The notes below the pieces were generated by a model. It ran no database searches, had not been told where the DNA came from, and saw only the letters and a list, made by a program, of their open reading frames with translations. Shown here piece after piece: positions 35,653 through 48,170 of a DNA stretch of 64,000 bases. A program made the position numbers and the translations under genes. This stretch comes from Sesamum alatum (taxonomy: Eukaryota > Streptophyta > Magnoliopsida > Lamiales > Pedaliaceae): assembly GCA_034509735.1 (NCBI GenBank), contig JACGWO010000003.1, positions 12,586,001-12,650,000 of the forward strand, given 5' to 3'. How positions within the stretch are numbered: the first letter of the stretch is position 1; every line of letters begins with the position of its first letter.

Positions 35653-36227
35653 GAGATACACAATACTGATATTTATTTTTCTACTTCTAAGATATAGTTA
35701 TTATTATTGAGAATAATTAAATAAATATGAGAAGAATAGTGATCTTGAATTAATTTAATAATAATAATTTTGTATATTCATAATTTAATAATAAAATAAA
35801 AAAATAGAGAAAAGAAAAATGGCGCCTTGTCTTACCGCCAAAACTAATTTTGTTTTTTTAATTTTTTTAAATTTCTTGTAACAAACTTTTTTGTTACCAA
35901 TTAAGCTTATTGTGACAACTCAAATATTGTTACAAGAAAAATAATATTTTTGTCACAATTACTTCCATACATGGCATGTTTTACTTTACGTAACGATTTT
36001 TTTTTCTTTGGTTACAAATAAATATCTTTTGTAAGGACAATCCATTTATTGTAACGAATTATTACGATTGTTACGAAAATTCGATTTTATTGTAACAATT
36101 TTTACATTTTGTTACCAAATACCTAGTTTTTGTGACAAGTTGACGATTCGTTACAATTATTTTGTTATCTAAAATACATTTTCTTGTAGTGTATTCTAAC
36201 AATCTCCCACTTGACCTAAAGCCAATC

Positions 36228-37012
36228 ACCCATTGACCTCATACCTTCTTATCTAGATGGTGAGTATGGACAACTTGCGACACGGGCTTAGCAAGTGAAT
36301 CTGCTATATTTTCTGCGGAGCTGACTCGGTCTATCCAAACGTCACTCCTGCTAACCATCTCTAAGCAGATGGTAGCGTATAAGAATATCCTTAGATCGTG
36401 ATGAGATCTCGGTTCCTTTGCTAGCGCTATCGCCTCGCTGTTATCGTAGAAGATAACTACAGGCTTAGAAATGCTCGGTACTACACCCAACCCTTGGATG
36501 TAGCTCATCAACCAAACTGTCTCCTTAGCAGCTTCCAAAGATGCTATGTATTCAGACTCTGTGGTGGAGTCCGTCGTGGTAGCCTGCTTGGAACTCTTCC
36601 AAGCAACCACACCACCATTTAGTCGGAACACAAAACCAGACTGAGACTTGGCATCATCGTCATCCGACTGGAAGCTAGTGTCGCTATAGTCTTCCAGTAT
36701 CAATTCTCTATTACCATGGATCAAGAACATGTCCTTATTCCTTTTCAGGTACTTCAAGATAGTCTTGACCGCACTCCAGTGTGCCCCCCTGACACACGAC
36801 TGATATCGACTAGTCACGCTCAAAGCGAAAGCCACATCAGGTCTAGTGCACTGGACAACATACTGAATGCTGCCTACAGCTGAAGCATAGGGGATGTCGA
36901 ACATCCGTTTAAGCTCCTCATCAATCTTAGGAGACTGCTTCTTGGACAGCTTAATTCCATGCCTCATTGGACAGAATCCTTGTGTTGAGTTCTCCATCTT
37001 GAATCTCTTCAA
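36228..37012 (-). pseudogene. Copia-A RNase H and reverse transcriptase end
   Basis: Open from 37012 with KRFKMENS, through SVTSRYQSC, FQSDDDDAKSQSGFVF and ESEYIASLEAAKE, to IADSLAKP. This is the C-terminal third of Copia Pol. Unlike Copia-1 there is no stop after DDDDAKS. It is separated from the upstream ORF by a one-base deletion at about 37010. Confidence 0.87.
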
Positions 37013-37518
37013 GCCTTCTCAATGTACGTGGACTGGGCCATTCCTAACATCCTTCTAGATCTATCCCTGTAGATCTTGATGCCAAGGATGTAGGATCTCT
37101 CGCTTATATCCTTCATGGAAAATTGCGTTGACAACCGAGCTTTAGTTGTTCCCAACATCTTAGCATCATTCCCAATGAGCAATATATCATCCACGTAAAG
37201 CACCCGAAACGCAACTGAGCTTCCACTGATCTTCTTGTATACACAAGGATTAGACTCATTCTTAATGAAATTATATCCCCGTATGACATCGTCAAAATAT
37301 ATGTTCCAGCTTCGGGAAGCTTGTTTGAGGCCATAGATGGACCTTTGGAGACGGCAGACCTTCTGCTCTTCTCCAACAGATGTGAAACATTCTGGTTGAT
37401 CCATATAGATCTCTTCCTCTACAAAACCGTTGAGGAAGGCGGTTTTCACGTCCACTTTCCATATTTCATAGTCATACCATGCTGCTATGGCAAGCAGTAT
37501 CCGAATGGACTTAGCCAT
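37009..37518 (-). pseudogene. Copia-A reverse transcriptase
   Basis: RVT_2 domain with VDVKTAFLNGFVEEEIYM, QRSIYGLKQASRSWN and an intact catalytic LYVDDILLIGND. Its start, with the block around 37560-37520, is in another frame because of a shift near 37560. The intact YVDD contrasts with YVND in Copia-1. No full-length enzyme can be read. Confidence 0.87.
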
Positions 37519-37707
37519 TGCTACAGGCGAGTAGGTTTTCTCAAAATCGACCCTGGGTCATTGAGTCTAACCCTTCGCCACAAGCCTGGCTTTGAAGGTT
37601 GTAACCTCCCTGTCAGCTTCAAGCTTACGTTTGTAGACCCATTTACACCCTACGGGTTTTACCCCTTTGGGTGGGTCCACTAGGATCCAAACCTGGTTTG
37701 CACCCGT

Positions 37708-38700
37708 CTAGTCCATCTCGGATTTCATGGCCTCAAGCCACTTATCCGAATCGATGTCCGACATCGCTTCTTCGTACGTGTTTGGGTCAATATCCAACTG
37801 ACCAGTCAGGCCCATAAATCCATACCTATCAGGTGGTTGTGATACTCTGGCCGACCTACGGAGGACTGGAACATTATCAGTGGGAACTACTTGTTCAGAT
37901 GTCACTGCCGCCTCATGGGGCATCTCACTTGATCCCTCAAGGAGTACCTCATCGCGTCGACTATCCGATGGAAAACCTTTTTTCAAGAACACTGCATTTC
38001 ACGAGACCAAAACCTTTTGCTCGGAGGGATCATAGAAATAATACCCCGCAGTTTCTTTCGGATACCCTATGAACCTGTATAAACTAGACCTGAAGTCCAG
38101 CTCGCCATGCCATACATATGGCGTTTGAGATATCTTTTTAGATGGCGCCAAGTTCAAAACTTTGGCCGCCGTCTCAAGCTCATATCCCCAGAAGGATAAT
38201 GGAAGTTCGATAAAACTCATCATGGATCGGACCATGTCTAACAATGTCTGATTCCTCGTTTCGGACACACCATTCAACTTTGGTGTTCCAGGAGGGGTCC
38301 ACTGAGAGAGAATCCCATTCTCTTTTAGATAATCAATGAATTCTCCACTCAAATACTCTCTACCTCGGTCCGACCGAAGGGCTTTGATCTTACGATTGGT
38401 TTGGTTCTCTACTTCAAGTCTGTATTCCTTAAACATTTCAAAGGCTTCAGACTTGTACCTCATCAGGTAAACATAACCATACTGTGAGTGATCATCGGTA
38501 AAGGTTATCAAGTACGAGTACCCACCTCTAACCTGAGTATTTAATGGGCCACAGACGTCCGTATGGATCAAATTCAACAGACCATTGGCTAGCGTACTTT
38601 GTCCAACAAAGGGTTTCTTGGTCACCTTTCCCTTCAAACAGGATTCGCAAGTCGGTAGGTTGTCCAAATCATCTATTTCTAGACTCTTTGAGTCCACCAA
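37708..38700 (-). pseudogene. Copia-A integrase, broken
   Basis: From 38700: CESCLKGK, HTDVCGP and FTDDHSQYGYVY, then SDRGREYLS and NGVSETRN, so the Asp/Asp/Glu blocks are visible. A deletion near 38105 removes the stretch between WHGE and the FIGYPKET block that Copia-1 keeps, and a stop at 37999 separates the tail (37992-37708). Confidence 0.85.
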
Positions 38701-38757
38701 CCTTCTTATCCTATCCTTAGAATGCCATATTTGTGCATTATCTTAATTATCATGTTC

Positions 38758-39655
38758 TCATTTGTGTTCTGCAGTCATAATCCAATTAGACTGTTGGACA
38801 CAAACATACCTGGATTGGAGAGGAGTTGTGGGCACTCCCTCTCTAATGCCCCTTTCCTTGGCAATGCATGCAGACATCATTTGCCTTGGACCACTGAGAA
38901 TCATGTGCCTTCCCTTTCCCTTTGCCCATTCCCACCGGGGCAACAGGGGCGCTAGGACCACGAGCAGGGACCGCAACCGTCTTCCCCTTTCCCTTCTTCC
39001 TCTTCCAGCGTCCCGCCCTCTTGCCATTTGCCTTGAAGGTCGAAGCCTCTCCTATCAATACTGCCAGTGCTGACTTGTGGGTCGTAGCCTCGTATTGCAC
39101 CAACATGTTGATCAACTCATGAATAGACTTCTCAAATCCGTTCATGTTGTAGTTTACAACAAACGGTCATAGGACGGAGGAAGCGACTGGAGGATCACGT
39201 CAATGTACGTGTCATTGTTATGTCTAGCTTTAAGGTCCTCGAGATTCTCCACTAGGGAGAGCAGCTTAACCCCATGACTCTGTACTGACGATCCTTCAAC
39301 AAGCTTGGTGCCAAAGAATGATTTTGTGGCGGCATATCTAATATGCCTATCCGGAATCGCATAAACCTCGTTCATGCGGAGCATTATGGCGGAGACGTTG
39401 CCCAGCCTCTCATATTGCTTCTGGATGTCGTTAAGCCAATATGATACTGCGATGCCATTTCTCGAACGTCAAAAGTTTTTCTGGCGTGGACCCCTCCAGT
39501 AAGTCGCTCGACGGTGGCTCGTCCAAGACGTAGCCTTTGTTCTCGAAATCGAGGACAATCTTTAGGTTTCTCAACCAGTTCGAGTAGTTCATTCCGTTAA
39601 ACTTATTAGTCTCAAGTACCATGGTCAACGGATTATTAGACATATCTACATTCAT
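38758..39655 (-). pseudogene. Copia-A gag with protease deleted
   Basis: Starts MNVDMSNNPLTMVLETNKF at 39655, a longer N-terminus than the ATG chosen in Copia-1. It continues through WLRNLKIVL, a deletion near 39440, RHIRYAATKSFFGTK and LQSLPPSYD (then a shift near 39165), to the zinc knuckle start CMHCQGKGH at about 38850. Directly after the knuckle region the sequence jumps to SNWIMTAEHK: about 370 bases that encode the protease in Copia-1 (9620-9990) are absent. The element could move only with protease from another copy. Confidence 0.85.
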
Positions 39656-41618
39656 AAAAATGTAAAGCAGAAATTAACAGATAATGGTAATATTATTGTT
39701 CAAGTTGAAGACATGATCTTTTAGTCTTTAACCCTCCCACTATTTATACGAAAGTCCACCACTCTCAAGTGGAGTTTCGGGAAACCATTTCCTAGTGGGC
39801 TTGGGATCCACAAGCGTAATCTCCATGCCCCGCTTTTACGATTCACATGAAGAAGACCTCATGGGAGATATCCAATATCATTCTCATCCAATGAGATTCC
39901 TAAGATATTTTGCCTCACCTATTCGCATGGTTTCGAGGACTCCAAGCGAATCATGTTACTCAGTGTTGGGCCGGACCCATCAACCAAATTATGCCTCACC
40001 TATCGCCCCACACGACTTGTGAGACAGGGAAACAACGAGTGCAATCTCTTCGTTCACAACAATGGTACAACTTTCCCCTAGTCCAAGTGTGCCATGAATC
40101 GTGAGACCACACTTGGGTAGTGGTAGCTTCCTCACCATATTGTTGTGGATGGAAGGCTGGGACAGATCAAAATACTATTTTGATCTAAGTCCGTTCTGGA
40201 CCTAATATTTAATCTGGTCCAACCAAATGAGAGTTTATTAAACGACCGAGACCCCATCACATTATGTATTTTAGCATGAAAAAATATCCAATATTCATTA
40301 AAGCCTTTAAATAAATACGCCGCATGCAGAAAACATAACATTCCCCTGTTAGGATGATCACAAGCCCAACCTATGCGACCCACTGAACCCGCAGTGAGTC
40401 TATGGTCTGTCTAGGATGGTCCTATATTATTACAAAAATAATAAACCCATTGTCATTCCAATGGGCCTTGTGGCTCTTCTTGTTTCATGCCTTGAAGTTT
40501 TAATTTGGGTCTCCGACTCCATGGACTTGTTAAAATATAAAACCTCACCAAAACTATCTACACTTATTACAAAAGAAAGTAATACATGGAAATTATACAA
40601 ACAAGCCTTAACATCATGAGGCTGAAAAACAAGAGAAGATAGTCCCAAAACAAGATGCACGCAGGCCCCACCCAACAGAAATGTAAATAAAATGGCATAT
40701 ATCCATACATAACGTATAGGGCTCTTGTGATCATCCCACGTTGAATCCATCAACACATATAATACAATTATTCCAAATAATCATGCTTAACCATGGATAT
40801 TCAAAATATCCAAGTGATGTCCAACATCACAAGGTACAAATATATAAATAATATGCAAAGTTCAAGTTTTAAATTTAATAGACATTAGATACAATGCATC
40901 CAATGCATGTAATAAACTCAAATTAATTAAGCAAATTTGATCTAAGGAAAAATCCCATAATTCCGAAATCAAATATGCAAAATTAATTCATTTTCAAAAT
41001 AATGTGCAAAAATCCCAGAAAATTCAATTTTTCAGAAAACGTCAAAAAACGACACAAAACGGCCCAGCCGTTGTGCCAGCTAGCCGCCCGCACACACAGG
41101 GCTATGCGCGCGCCCTGTGCAACACTGGCCGGGCGGCCAGCAGCTGTGCGCAGCGCCCGCGGGCACGGCATGCGCGCCCGCACGTGCTTGCCGAAGCTCA
41201 GCGCGGGCAGGTGCCTGCCTGTGCGCGGCACAATATACACGGCCGCCCCTACCAGCACGCACGCTGGCAGGCACGGCGGCCAGGCTGCGCGCAGGAGTGA
41301 GCCCGCACACGCCCAGACGCGCGCCTGCCAACCAGTGGCCAGTCGGCAGGGGCGGTAGCCAATTGCTGTTGCTGCAGTCCCGAATATAACGTTTTTCCGA
41401 CTTTTTCTTTTCAGAACATAATATATAACATAAACTGAAAATAAAACATGCAATTTTTAAGATCTAATCTTAAACAAATCACATGCATGATGTCCATTAA
41501 ACTCAAACAAATGAACAAGCATATTCATTCATATATCATACAATCATACATGCTCATAAAATCGTAAAAATAAGTTGATCATGCCAAGCACATAGATCTA
41601 TGCCCCTCACATCGAACC
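39656..41618 (-). other. Copia-A untranslated leader
   Basis: Counterpart of 4807-6764. It contains the two stem-loop positions in mutated form (40098-40130 keeps the AAGTGTG/CACACTT stem but the loop reads CACGATTCATG; the other is near 40012), the hairpin at 40814-40830 and the GC-rich island at 41050-41385. It has no credible coding region. Confidence 0.72.
41050..41385 (-). other. GC-rich island in Copia-A leader
   Basis: Same position and style as in Copia-1, with shared pieces such as the complement of GCCAGCGTGCGTGCTGG near 41250. Open frames on both strands reflect composition. Confidence 0.78.
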
Positions 41619-41632
41619 GGGCTCTGATACCA
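41619..41632 (-). other. Copia-A primer-binding site
   Basis: Complement of TGGTATCAGAGCCC, two bases from the LTR end at 41635. Confidence 0.92.
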
Positions 41633-41634
41633 CT

Positions 41635-44188
41635 TGAAGGGACAAGCGGATCCGCCTGGGAGCGCGAGCGGAAACGTGAGAATGCAATATATTAAAAATT
41701 TAAACAAAAGCATAATCGTAACCAAGGGGTATTCCCTTGGGTAGTCAACCGAGTGTTCGATGTAAGATGTACTAATACTAAAACGAATATTGAACATAGG
41801 GCATAGATAATAATAATAAACTACGAAAGCATAATAAACCGAAGTTACCTTTGTAGTTTATCTCTAATTCGGCTACTTGCGTTGTTCCTTTCCGGAAACG
41901 TTCACCAAGCTCAAAAGTATGAACTCTCCAAAGGTGATCCACACCATACCGGAAGAGATGCTCGTTTTTCTTACTAGAGGAAAACGGATCTAGGAGGATT
42001 CGGTTTAAGAAGATTAACATTATCGATTAGTGTTTTTCTTAAACTTACTTTGTTATTTCTATTGATCCATGATCAAATGAAAAACACAAGTAAAAGGGAA
42101 GAGGGTGGCCGAAAATTAGACAGAGAGAGAGAGATGAGTGATTTTTCTTCCTATTGATCCAAGATCAAATAATGAATCTCATGCTTTCATGTTAGTATAT
42201 ACTCATATATATATACATAATTAATGTGATTATAAGAATGTGTCTAGGTTCATCCAAGGATGTCTAGATTCATCCCAATCAATCACCATCAATTCTTCAA
42301 TCAAGCCTACCATCTCTTAAGGTATGATTAAATCATACCAAAAGAGAGAGGCTTGATTGGAGTTGATTTTTCTCTTACCAAAAAAGATAAGTCAACCACA
42401 TCAAGCACCAAACATGGCCGAATTTTGCTCCCTCCAAGGTAGCATTTTCGGCCATGCCTATTTAAGGAAGAAGTCCAACTTCTTCCCATTCCAAAAATAG
42501 AATTAACACACCTCTCGAGTCAAAATTTAACAGATCGGGTTCCACTGTACTTCAATTACAACGAACCCAAAATTAAATCCAATTTAGTTGAAGGTCCACT
42601 TAAATAATTCCCATTGATTTTATAATCCAATTAAAAGATCCAACGTCTCAATATTCTATGTTAATCGATAAATTCCATTTACCGATTAAACGATGGCCCG
42701 ATACCATTCAAAAAGGGACAAATCCCATTCATCCAAAAATAGTCCTTATGGCCGATTTTTATGCTCTATTTCAAGAGAAAAAATTGGGCATCCACTTATG
42801 GGAATAGTCCAACTCTTCCCTTTTCAAAAGTAGAAGTCAACTTGTCTCTTGGGCACAATTTAATGGACTGGGTCTTATATTAATCCACTTATAATAAGCA
42901 CAGTAAATCCTAAGAATAAAATTCCAATTTAATTCAAGGCACAAATAAATAATGTCCAATATTCTTTTAATCTAATTAAAAGACCTACGCCTGTAACTCT
43001 CTTCAATTAATAAATCCTATTCATTAATTAGTGTGGGCCCGACACAATATCGGTCCGTCCATCCAATGGACCATCCCAAAAATAATCTAATTATTTATTA
43101 TCTTTTTGAATTAACTCCAAGCTAATTCTTTCACCTCCTCGGTGATTTGTGTATGAATTTTTAGGTTCACCCTCAACTAGACTTGGCTTGTGTCCAACAG
43201 AAGCCCGTCACCATGGGTGGCCGTTTAGCAATGATCCACAACATTTAAGACTAGGTGTGTTTGAGTGAACATTTAGGCTCCCGATTTTGCATGGGTACAG
43301 TCCTTCCATCTACCGTCTCCCGACCTTAATTTAGGGCATGAAATTGGGTATCCGTTCTCATCCTAGACTAAGAAGCTATGCTTAGAACTCGAGACTGTGT
43401 TTGCTTCATTACTTCGACATAGAAAATCATTTCCTATTCGACCAATCACTATTGCCACAGATTTAGAAAGTATGAACGCGTCTCCGAGTGCATAGGAGAT
43501 ACCACCATCATATACTGACAGGGGACGGATCCTGTTCTTGAAACCCACTGTCCTCGCTACACATTCTGACTGTACTGGACAAAACTCATAATGAACATGT
43601 CCGTGATTTGATCAGCTCTCGCTAGATTCAAGATACAACCATTGTATGCACGTGACTGTCATGGTTCCTCAAGTCTGATGATTACTCCCGTACAACCGGA
43701 GTCGAGGAATTCGAGTCATACCGATCAAGCCTCTTAGGCTTCCATATGATGATTCCCCGCGAGTCAGTTTAGTTGATTCGACAACTAGTCAACCAACTCA
43801 CTAAGATCGCATAGACATCTAACATCGATTATTCGTCGAAGAAACACGTCACTCATCCAGTGACTACGACTCTTAGTGAAAGTCTCCATAGGACTCTCGA
43901 TTCTCAGTCTCGAGGTCCTCGACTTTAAATTTTTCAGATCCAAACCTCATTAGTTGGCGCATAGTTGTCATCCAATGCATGGCTCAACTGCATGGCTTGT
44001 CCAATTAGACTGTGGGCATCTGTTGTGACATTAAAGCACCATTTAACGTAATAGGTAAGCACAATAGATATATGTGTCAATGATGAACACCTACCATATT
44101 CATCAAGACAATATTACTTTTATTAAAGATTGTTGAATAGTTCTCAAAATCGTCAATCCAATTGGCATTCTGGTCACCTATTCCAACA
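41635..44188 (-). repeat. mosaic 5' LTR: Copia-A part joined to Copia-B part
   Basis: 41635-42705 matches the Copia-A 3' LTR (23957-25010). At about 42706 it switches to sequence that matches the Copia-B LTR (19550 onward), going back several hundred bases in LTR order, and ends with CCTATTCCAACA at 44188. The 2554-bp length is larger than any other LTR here, as expected of a recombinant. Confidence 0.8.
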
Positions 44189-44871
44189 CTATGCCCACTA
44201 ACATAAGGTTAAAAGAGATTCCGTCATAGGTGGCATTGACTATCTTTGGAGAAAATACACTTGTCTTCCTACTATGAATGGTAACGAGAGTTGTTTCATC
44301 TTCTCAAGTGACTAGTAGCCATTTTCAGTCACTTTCTTGGAACGGGACTGTTCTTGAGAACGTCCACATCATCTTCATCAACTCAAGTGCACTAGAGGGT
44401 GGTATCCTCAATGATTCAATTGACATTTTTTATGTATGAGATTTGCGTCATATTAGCGACGAGAAGGAATATTTGATCGCTAATTGTAATATTATATTAT
44501 AATTTATTTTTTTCTGTTTTCTTTTGACGTATTGGGGTCTAGATAAATGTAACACTCTTCACTCCTCAAAACGTGCTAATTTTATATTTTTGATATGGCA
44601 CCTTATTCAACATATAACAAGTTGTTAAAATAGTTTCACTTCAAATATTTGAAGGTACACAAGATCCAATAAACATGGTATTTATAAAATCAACCAACAT
44701 TCTTTTTTTTTTTCTCAGCCACACTATTTGATGCAGGAGAATATGGTGGAATATTTTCATTAATTATTCCCGATGGATATAACAAAAGAATTAATTCACC
44801 ACATTTAACTCATATTCCTGGTCTCTATCACTTCTAATTCTCTTTATTTTGTTACCAGATAGATTTTCAAC
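44189..44871 (-). pseudogene. TNT1-like Copia integrase remnant, downstream part
   Basis: On the minus strand from 44871: VENLSGNKIKRIRSDRDQEY, matching the second-Asp region of Copia integrase, then pieces like TCYMLNKVPY. It decays after about 44550. It is a different lineage from the long-leader Copia elements. The upstream part continues at 46133 after a fold-back insertion. Confidence 0.65.
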
Positions 44872-46132
44872 TAGCAAAATCGCACTTTTGGTCCCGCTAC
44901 GTAGAGTCATTCTCACATTTGGTCCCCCGCTTTATGGGGTTGACACTTCTACTCCCAAAACCCTAAAACTTTGATATTTTTGGTCCTGTGCCATTGAATG
45001 ATAACGACAAAGCATCATGTCCGTTAGTCAACGATTATTGACCTAACCAATAAATGCTCAAATTCTATTTTACCCCCCTATATTTTCAAAAAGAGGCTAA
45101 AACCCCCTGTGTTTCTAAAAATGGTTAAAATTTTCCGTGTTTTGAATAAACCCTTTTTAAAAGTCAGTTTAACTAAAATACCATCTTTGATTTTATAAAA
45201 TCACCCTCGTTTGTTTTTTTTTTTTAATTTTGAAATCATTTTTTGTGTTTTTTATTGTATATTTCTCCCTCCTAAAAAGATAAATAGTTTTTTTCTTAAA
45301 TGTACTTATTTAAATATCAATTACTAGAAAATTATATTATTATTTTTTTAGTTCTTAATAATTTAAATTTAAATATTAAATTAAAATCACATAAGAAATT
45401 AATATAAAAGTTCATTCTGAAAATGTAATTAAGGAATTAATTCAAACTTAATAATAATGAAAAGAAAGTATTAAATTTTTATTTATAATAAATAATATTA
45501 ATTATTTAATTATATTAAATTAAATAATAATCTAACTTACTCCACAATATATATGTTGTAATTCATTAATATTTATTTTTGTATAGTTATTTAAACTTAG
45601 AAAATGAATGTTAATACATTAATTTTTTATATATGATTCTATTTTATTTTTTTGATATAAAATTAAAAAAATAAAAATTTGATATACTTTTGTGGTATTT
45701 TAGTATTTAAATAAAAATACTTAAGAACAAAATTATTTATTTTTTAGGGGACGAAATTTCAAAGAAAAAAAATCCACAAAAAGATAACCTCAAAAAAAGG
45801 GGGGGGGGGGGTGATTTTATAAGAACAAGAAAGGTATTGCAGTAAAATTAAGTCCAAAAAGGACTTTTTTTGAAACATGGGAGGTTTTTACCCTATTTTT
45901 AAAATACGCAGGGGGAGGGGGGTGTTAGCATTTTTAAAAAACTATAGGGGGTTAAAATAAAATTTGAGCATTTATTGGTCAAGTCAACAACCGTTGACTA
46001 ATGGCACATGACCCTTTGCCGTTAATTTTTAACAGCAAAAGATCAATTTTTAAAATTTTAGGATTTTGGGACTAAAAGTGTCGATCCCGTAAAACAGGAG
46101 ACTGTAGTGGGGCCAAAAGTACAATTTTGCTA
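44872..46132. mobile_element. fold-back element, about 1.26 kb, in a Copia integrase
   Basis: Ends TAGCAAAAT... and ...ATTTTGCTA, with long inverted arms carrying GACACTTCTACTCCC and CAATAAATGCTCAAATTC blocks in opposite orientation. TTTCAAC flanks both sides (44865-44871 and 46133-46139). Removing it rejoins the integrase reading. No transposase. A 10-G run lies at about 45800. Confidence 0.82.
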
Positions 46133-46400
46133 TTTCAACTTCATGGAGATAATCTTGAATTGCCGAAAATATCACATCTATTTTCATCAAATAAACACAT
46201 AAGCATATTTAGAAAAAGTAACAATAAAAGTGATAAAATAACGATTTCCTCCACGAGTTGAAAATTCCTCCAAGTTCACATACATTAGTGTGAATTAATC
46301 TAGCAATTTGATTTTTCTTTCAACATTTGGAAGAGGCCTTTTAGTGGTCTTGACTTTACAACAAGCTTCACCCTTTTAAAAATTCTTTTTAATTATTGGG
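46133..46400 (-). pseudogene. TNT1-like Copia integrase remnant, upstream part
   Basis: Minus-strand reading includes RGGNRYFITFIVTFSKYAYVYLMK just before the insertion point, the GG-R-YFITFxDDFS region of Copia integrase (second Asp pair degraded). It is decayed, with stops. 46420-46796 shows nothing recognisable. Confidence 0.65.
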
Positions 46401-46806
46401 ATTAAAAATGAGTATGGATGTAGTATAGTGGGAAGAGGATATTAATAAATAAAATGAGTTACAAATATATGACCATGAGTATCCACTAACATTACTAACT
46501 TCAACATCAATGAAAGAATATGAAAAGAAATAAGTATATAATTTAAATATTTAAATGCATATACCTAACGCAATTTTTCCTTCACCAAACAAGTATGTAT
46601 TTTAGTATCTTTCACATGCGATTGTTCAAAATTAAAACTAGCTGAAAGAGATTTATAAATCAATCATCGACTAGTAATTAAATCCATACAAAATTTACCT
46701 CCAAGTTGTCTTCTTTTTTTGAAAAGAACAAAAATCCGAATCACATAAGACCACGAAACAAGAAAGTAAATGTCAACTGTGAGAAATATTTTGATGCAAA
46801 GGAAAA

Positions 46807-48037
46807 GACAAAATGGTCTCACTAGATAGGATCATTATCACTTTTTATCCCCTTTTTATAGGGTCGACATTTCTATTCTCAAAATCTTAAAAATATGATA
46901 TTTTTGGTACTACACCGTTAAATGTTAACGGAAATCGTTAGTCAATAATTGTTGACTTGACCAATAAATATCCAAATTCTATTTTAACCCCCTATATTTT
47001 TAGGAAAAGACTACAACCACCCCATATTTCAAAAATATGCTAAAAATCTCTCTATTGAAAAAAAAATTCTCTTTTTTGGGACTAAAATAACTTCCATGAT
47101 TTTATAAAATTACCCTCCTTCATTTCTTCTATATTTAGATTGTGTTTGTGGTCTTTTTGTTTTTAGTATTTTTCTCCCTACTAAAAACATAAATAGTTAT
47201 TTCTTCAATATATTATACAAATATTAAAATATCAAAGTATATAAAATTAAAATTATTAAATTATATTAACATCACATAAAAAATTAATATAAAAAATAAT
47301 TTATTTTTTTAAATTTAAGTATAAATCTGAATATTATATTTGAAAGCAATATCGCCGTCACCACCTTTAGTGAAGGGTGGCATAGTAAAGGGGGAGGGGG
47401 TGGGGGTGAGTATGGGTCTCGCGTGTAGGGCTGAGGTTTCGAAGTGCTCGGGGGTGGGGTGGGCGTAGGCGGTGGGTTAATTTATTTTTTTAATTACTAT
47501 TATATGTATAATGATAATTTAATATTAAATACTGTTTAGAATAAATAATATAATATATTTATATTAAATAATAATTTTAATTAGTTAATAATATATAATT
47601 ATTATAACTGATTAATATTTATATTCAAATAGATATTAAGATTTTGAAAATCAACTTTAGGAGGGAGAAAAAAAAAAGATCACAAAAAACAATCTTATAA
47701 TTAAAGAAATAAAGAAAAGTACTTTTATGAAATAAAAAATGTATTTTAGCCAAATTGAGTAAAAAAAATACAGATTAAAAAAGAGAGGTTTTAGTTATTT
47801 TTAAAATACATTGGAATTTTCAGCTGTTTGTGAAACATATAGGGGGGTAAAATAAAATTTGAATATTTATTGGTCAAGTCAACGACTGTTGACTAACGGT
47901 TTTCTTTAACATTTAACAGCGTACAACTATTAGTGTCAAAATTTTAAAATTTTGAAATTAAAAATACTGATTCCATAAAATAGATGACCAAAAGTGAGAA
48001 TGATCTTATCTAATAGGACAAAAAGTGCATTTTTGTC
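46807..48037. mobile_element. fold-back element, second copy of the same family
   Basis: Shares the GTCGACATTTCTATTCTC and TTGACTTGACCAATAAAT blocks with 44872-46132, in inverted arms. Flanked by CAAAGGAAAA (46797-46806) and CAAAGGCAAA (48038-48047), a 10-base duplication with one mismatch, suggesting a Mutator-like origin. A G-rich stretch at 47385-47480 lies in the centre. Confidence 0.8.
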
Positions 48038-48170
48038 CAAAGGCAAATGGCCCAAACAGGCAAAAGAAAAAATAGTTTGAAAGGAAATAAAGAAGATAAA
48101 ATGCGTAAAGCCGTAAAATATGTATACACAATTAATTAAATTTTTTCAAAACAATTGTTATTTTAGAAAA

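Larger units (their letters stand above)
33255..35870 (-). other. CACTA 5' region upstream of TNP2
   Basis: No complete gene. On the minus strand an exon-like stretch lies at about 34590-34435 (acceptor CACAG, then open frame with FPAQERRVDVLMLYSTEI, then donor CAG|GTAGTG), and another open, hydrophobic stretch at about 35510-35395. These could be 5' exons of the transposase transcript or captured host exons; I recognise neither. A perfect-looking hairpin is at 33723-33795 and a GA/GAA microsatellite at 35577-35652. Confidence 0.5.
25469..36191 (-). mobile_element. CACTA (En/Spm) DNA transposon
   Basis: Ends CACTACAAGAAA (25469) and TTTCTTGTAGTG (to 36191) form a 12-base terminal inverted repeat, with a 3-bp TAT duplication; both are hallmarks of the CACTA superfamily. 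Subterminal regions (25480-26760 and 35870-36180) are packed with GTTAC/GTAAC motifs, the kind of sites bound by TNPA-type proteins. Both element genes are on the minus strand. Real length is likely about 9.9 kb, because a 500-N gap and a duplicated 361-bp flank inflate it. Confidence 0.95.
23957..42705 (-). mobile_element. Copia-A: Copia element on minus strand, carrying a CACTA insertion
   Basis: 3' LTR on the left, then RNase H, reverse transcriptase, integrase, gag, leader and primer-binding site reading right to left, then the 5' LTR from 41635. The CACTA element (25469-36191) sits seven bases before the end of its 3' LTR. It is closely related to Copia-1 but lacks the protease and carries frameshifts. 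The left flank ATTAT has no matching copy on the right because the 5' LTR is recombinant. Confidence 0.9.

Noticed and set aside
35479..35661. Ser/Leu-rich frame over the microsatellite
   Set aside because: Translation of a GA/GAA repeat.
40983..41453. Open frames in the Copia-A GC island
   Set aside because: Same reason; composition only.
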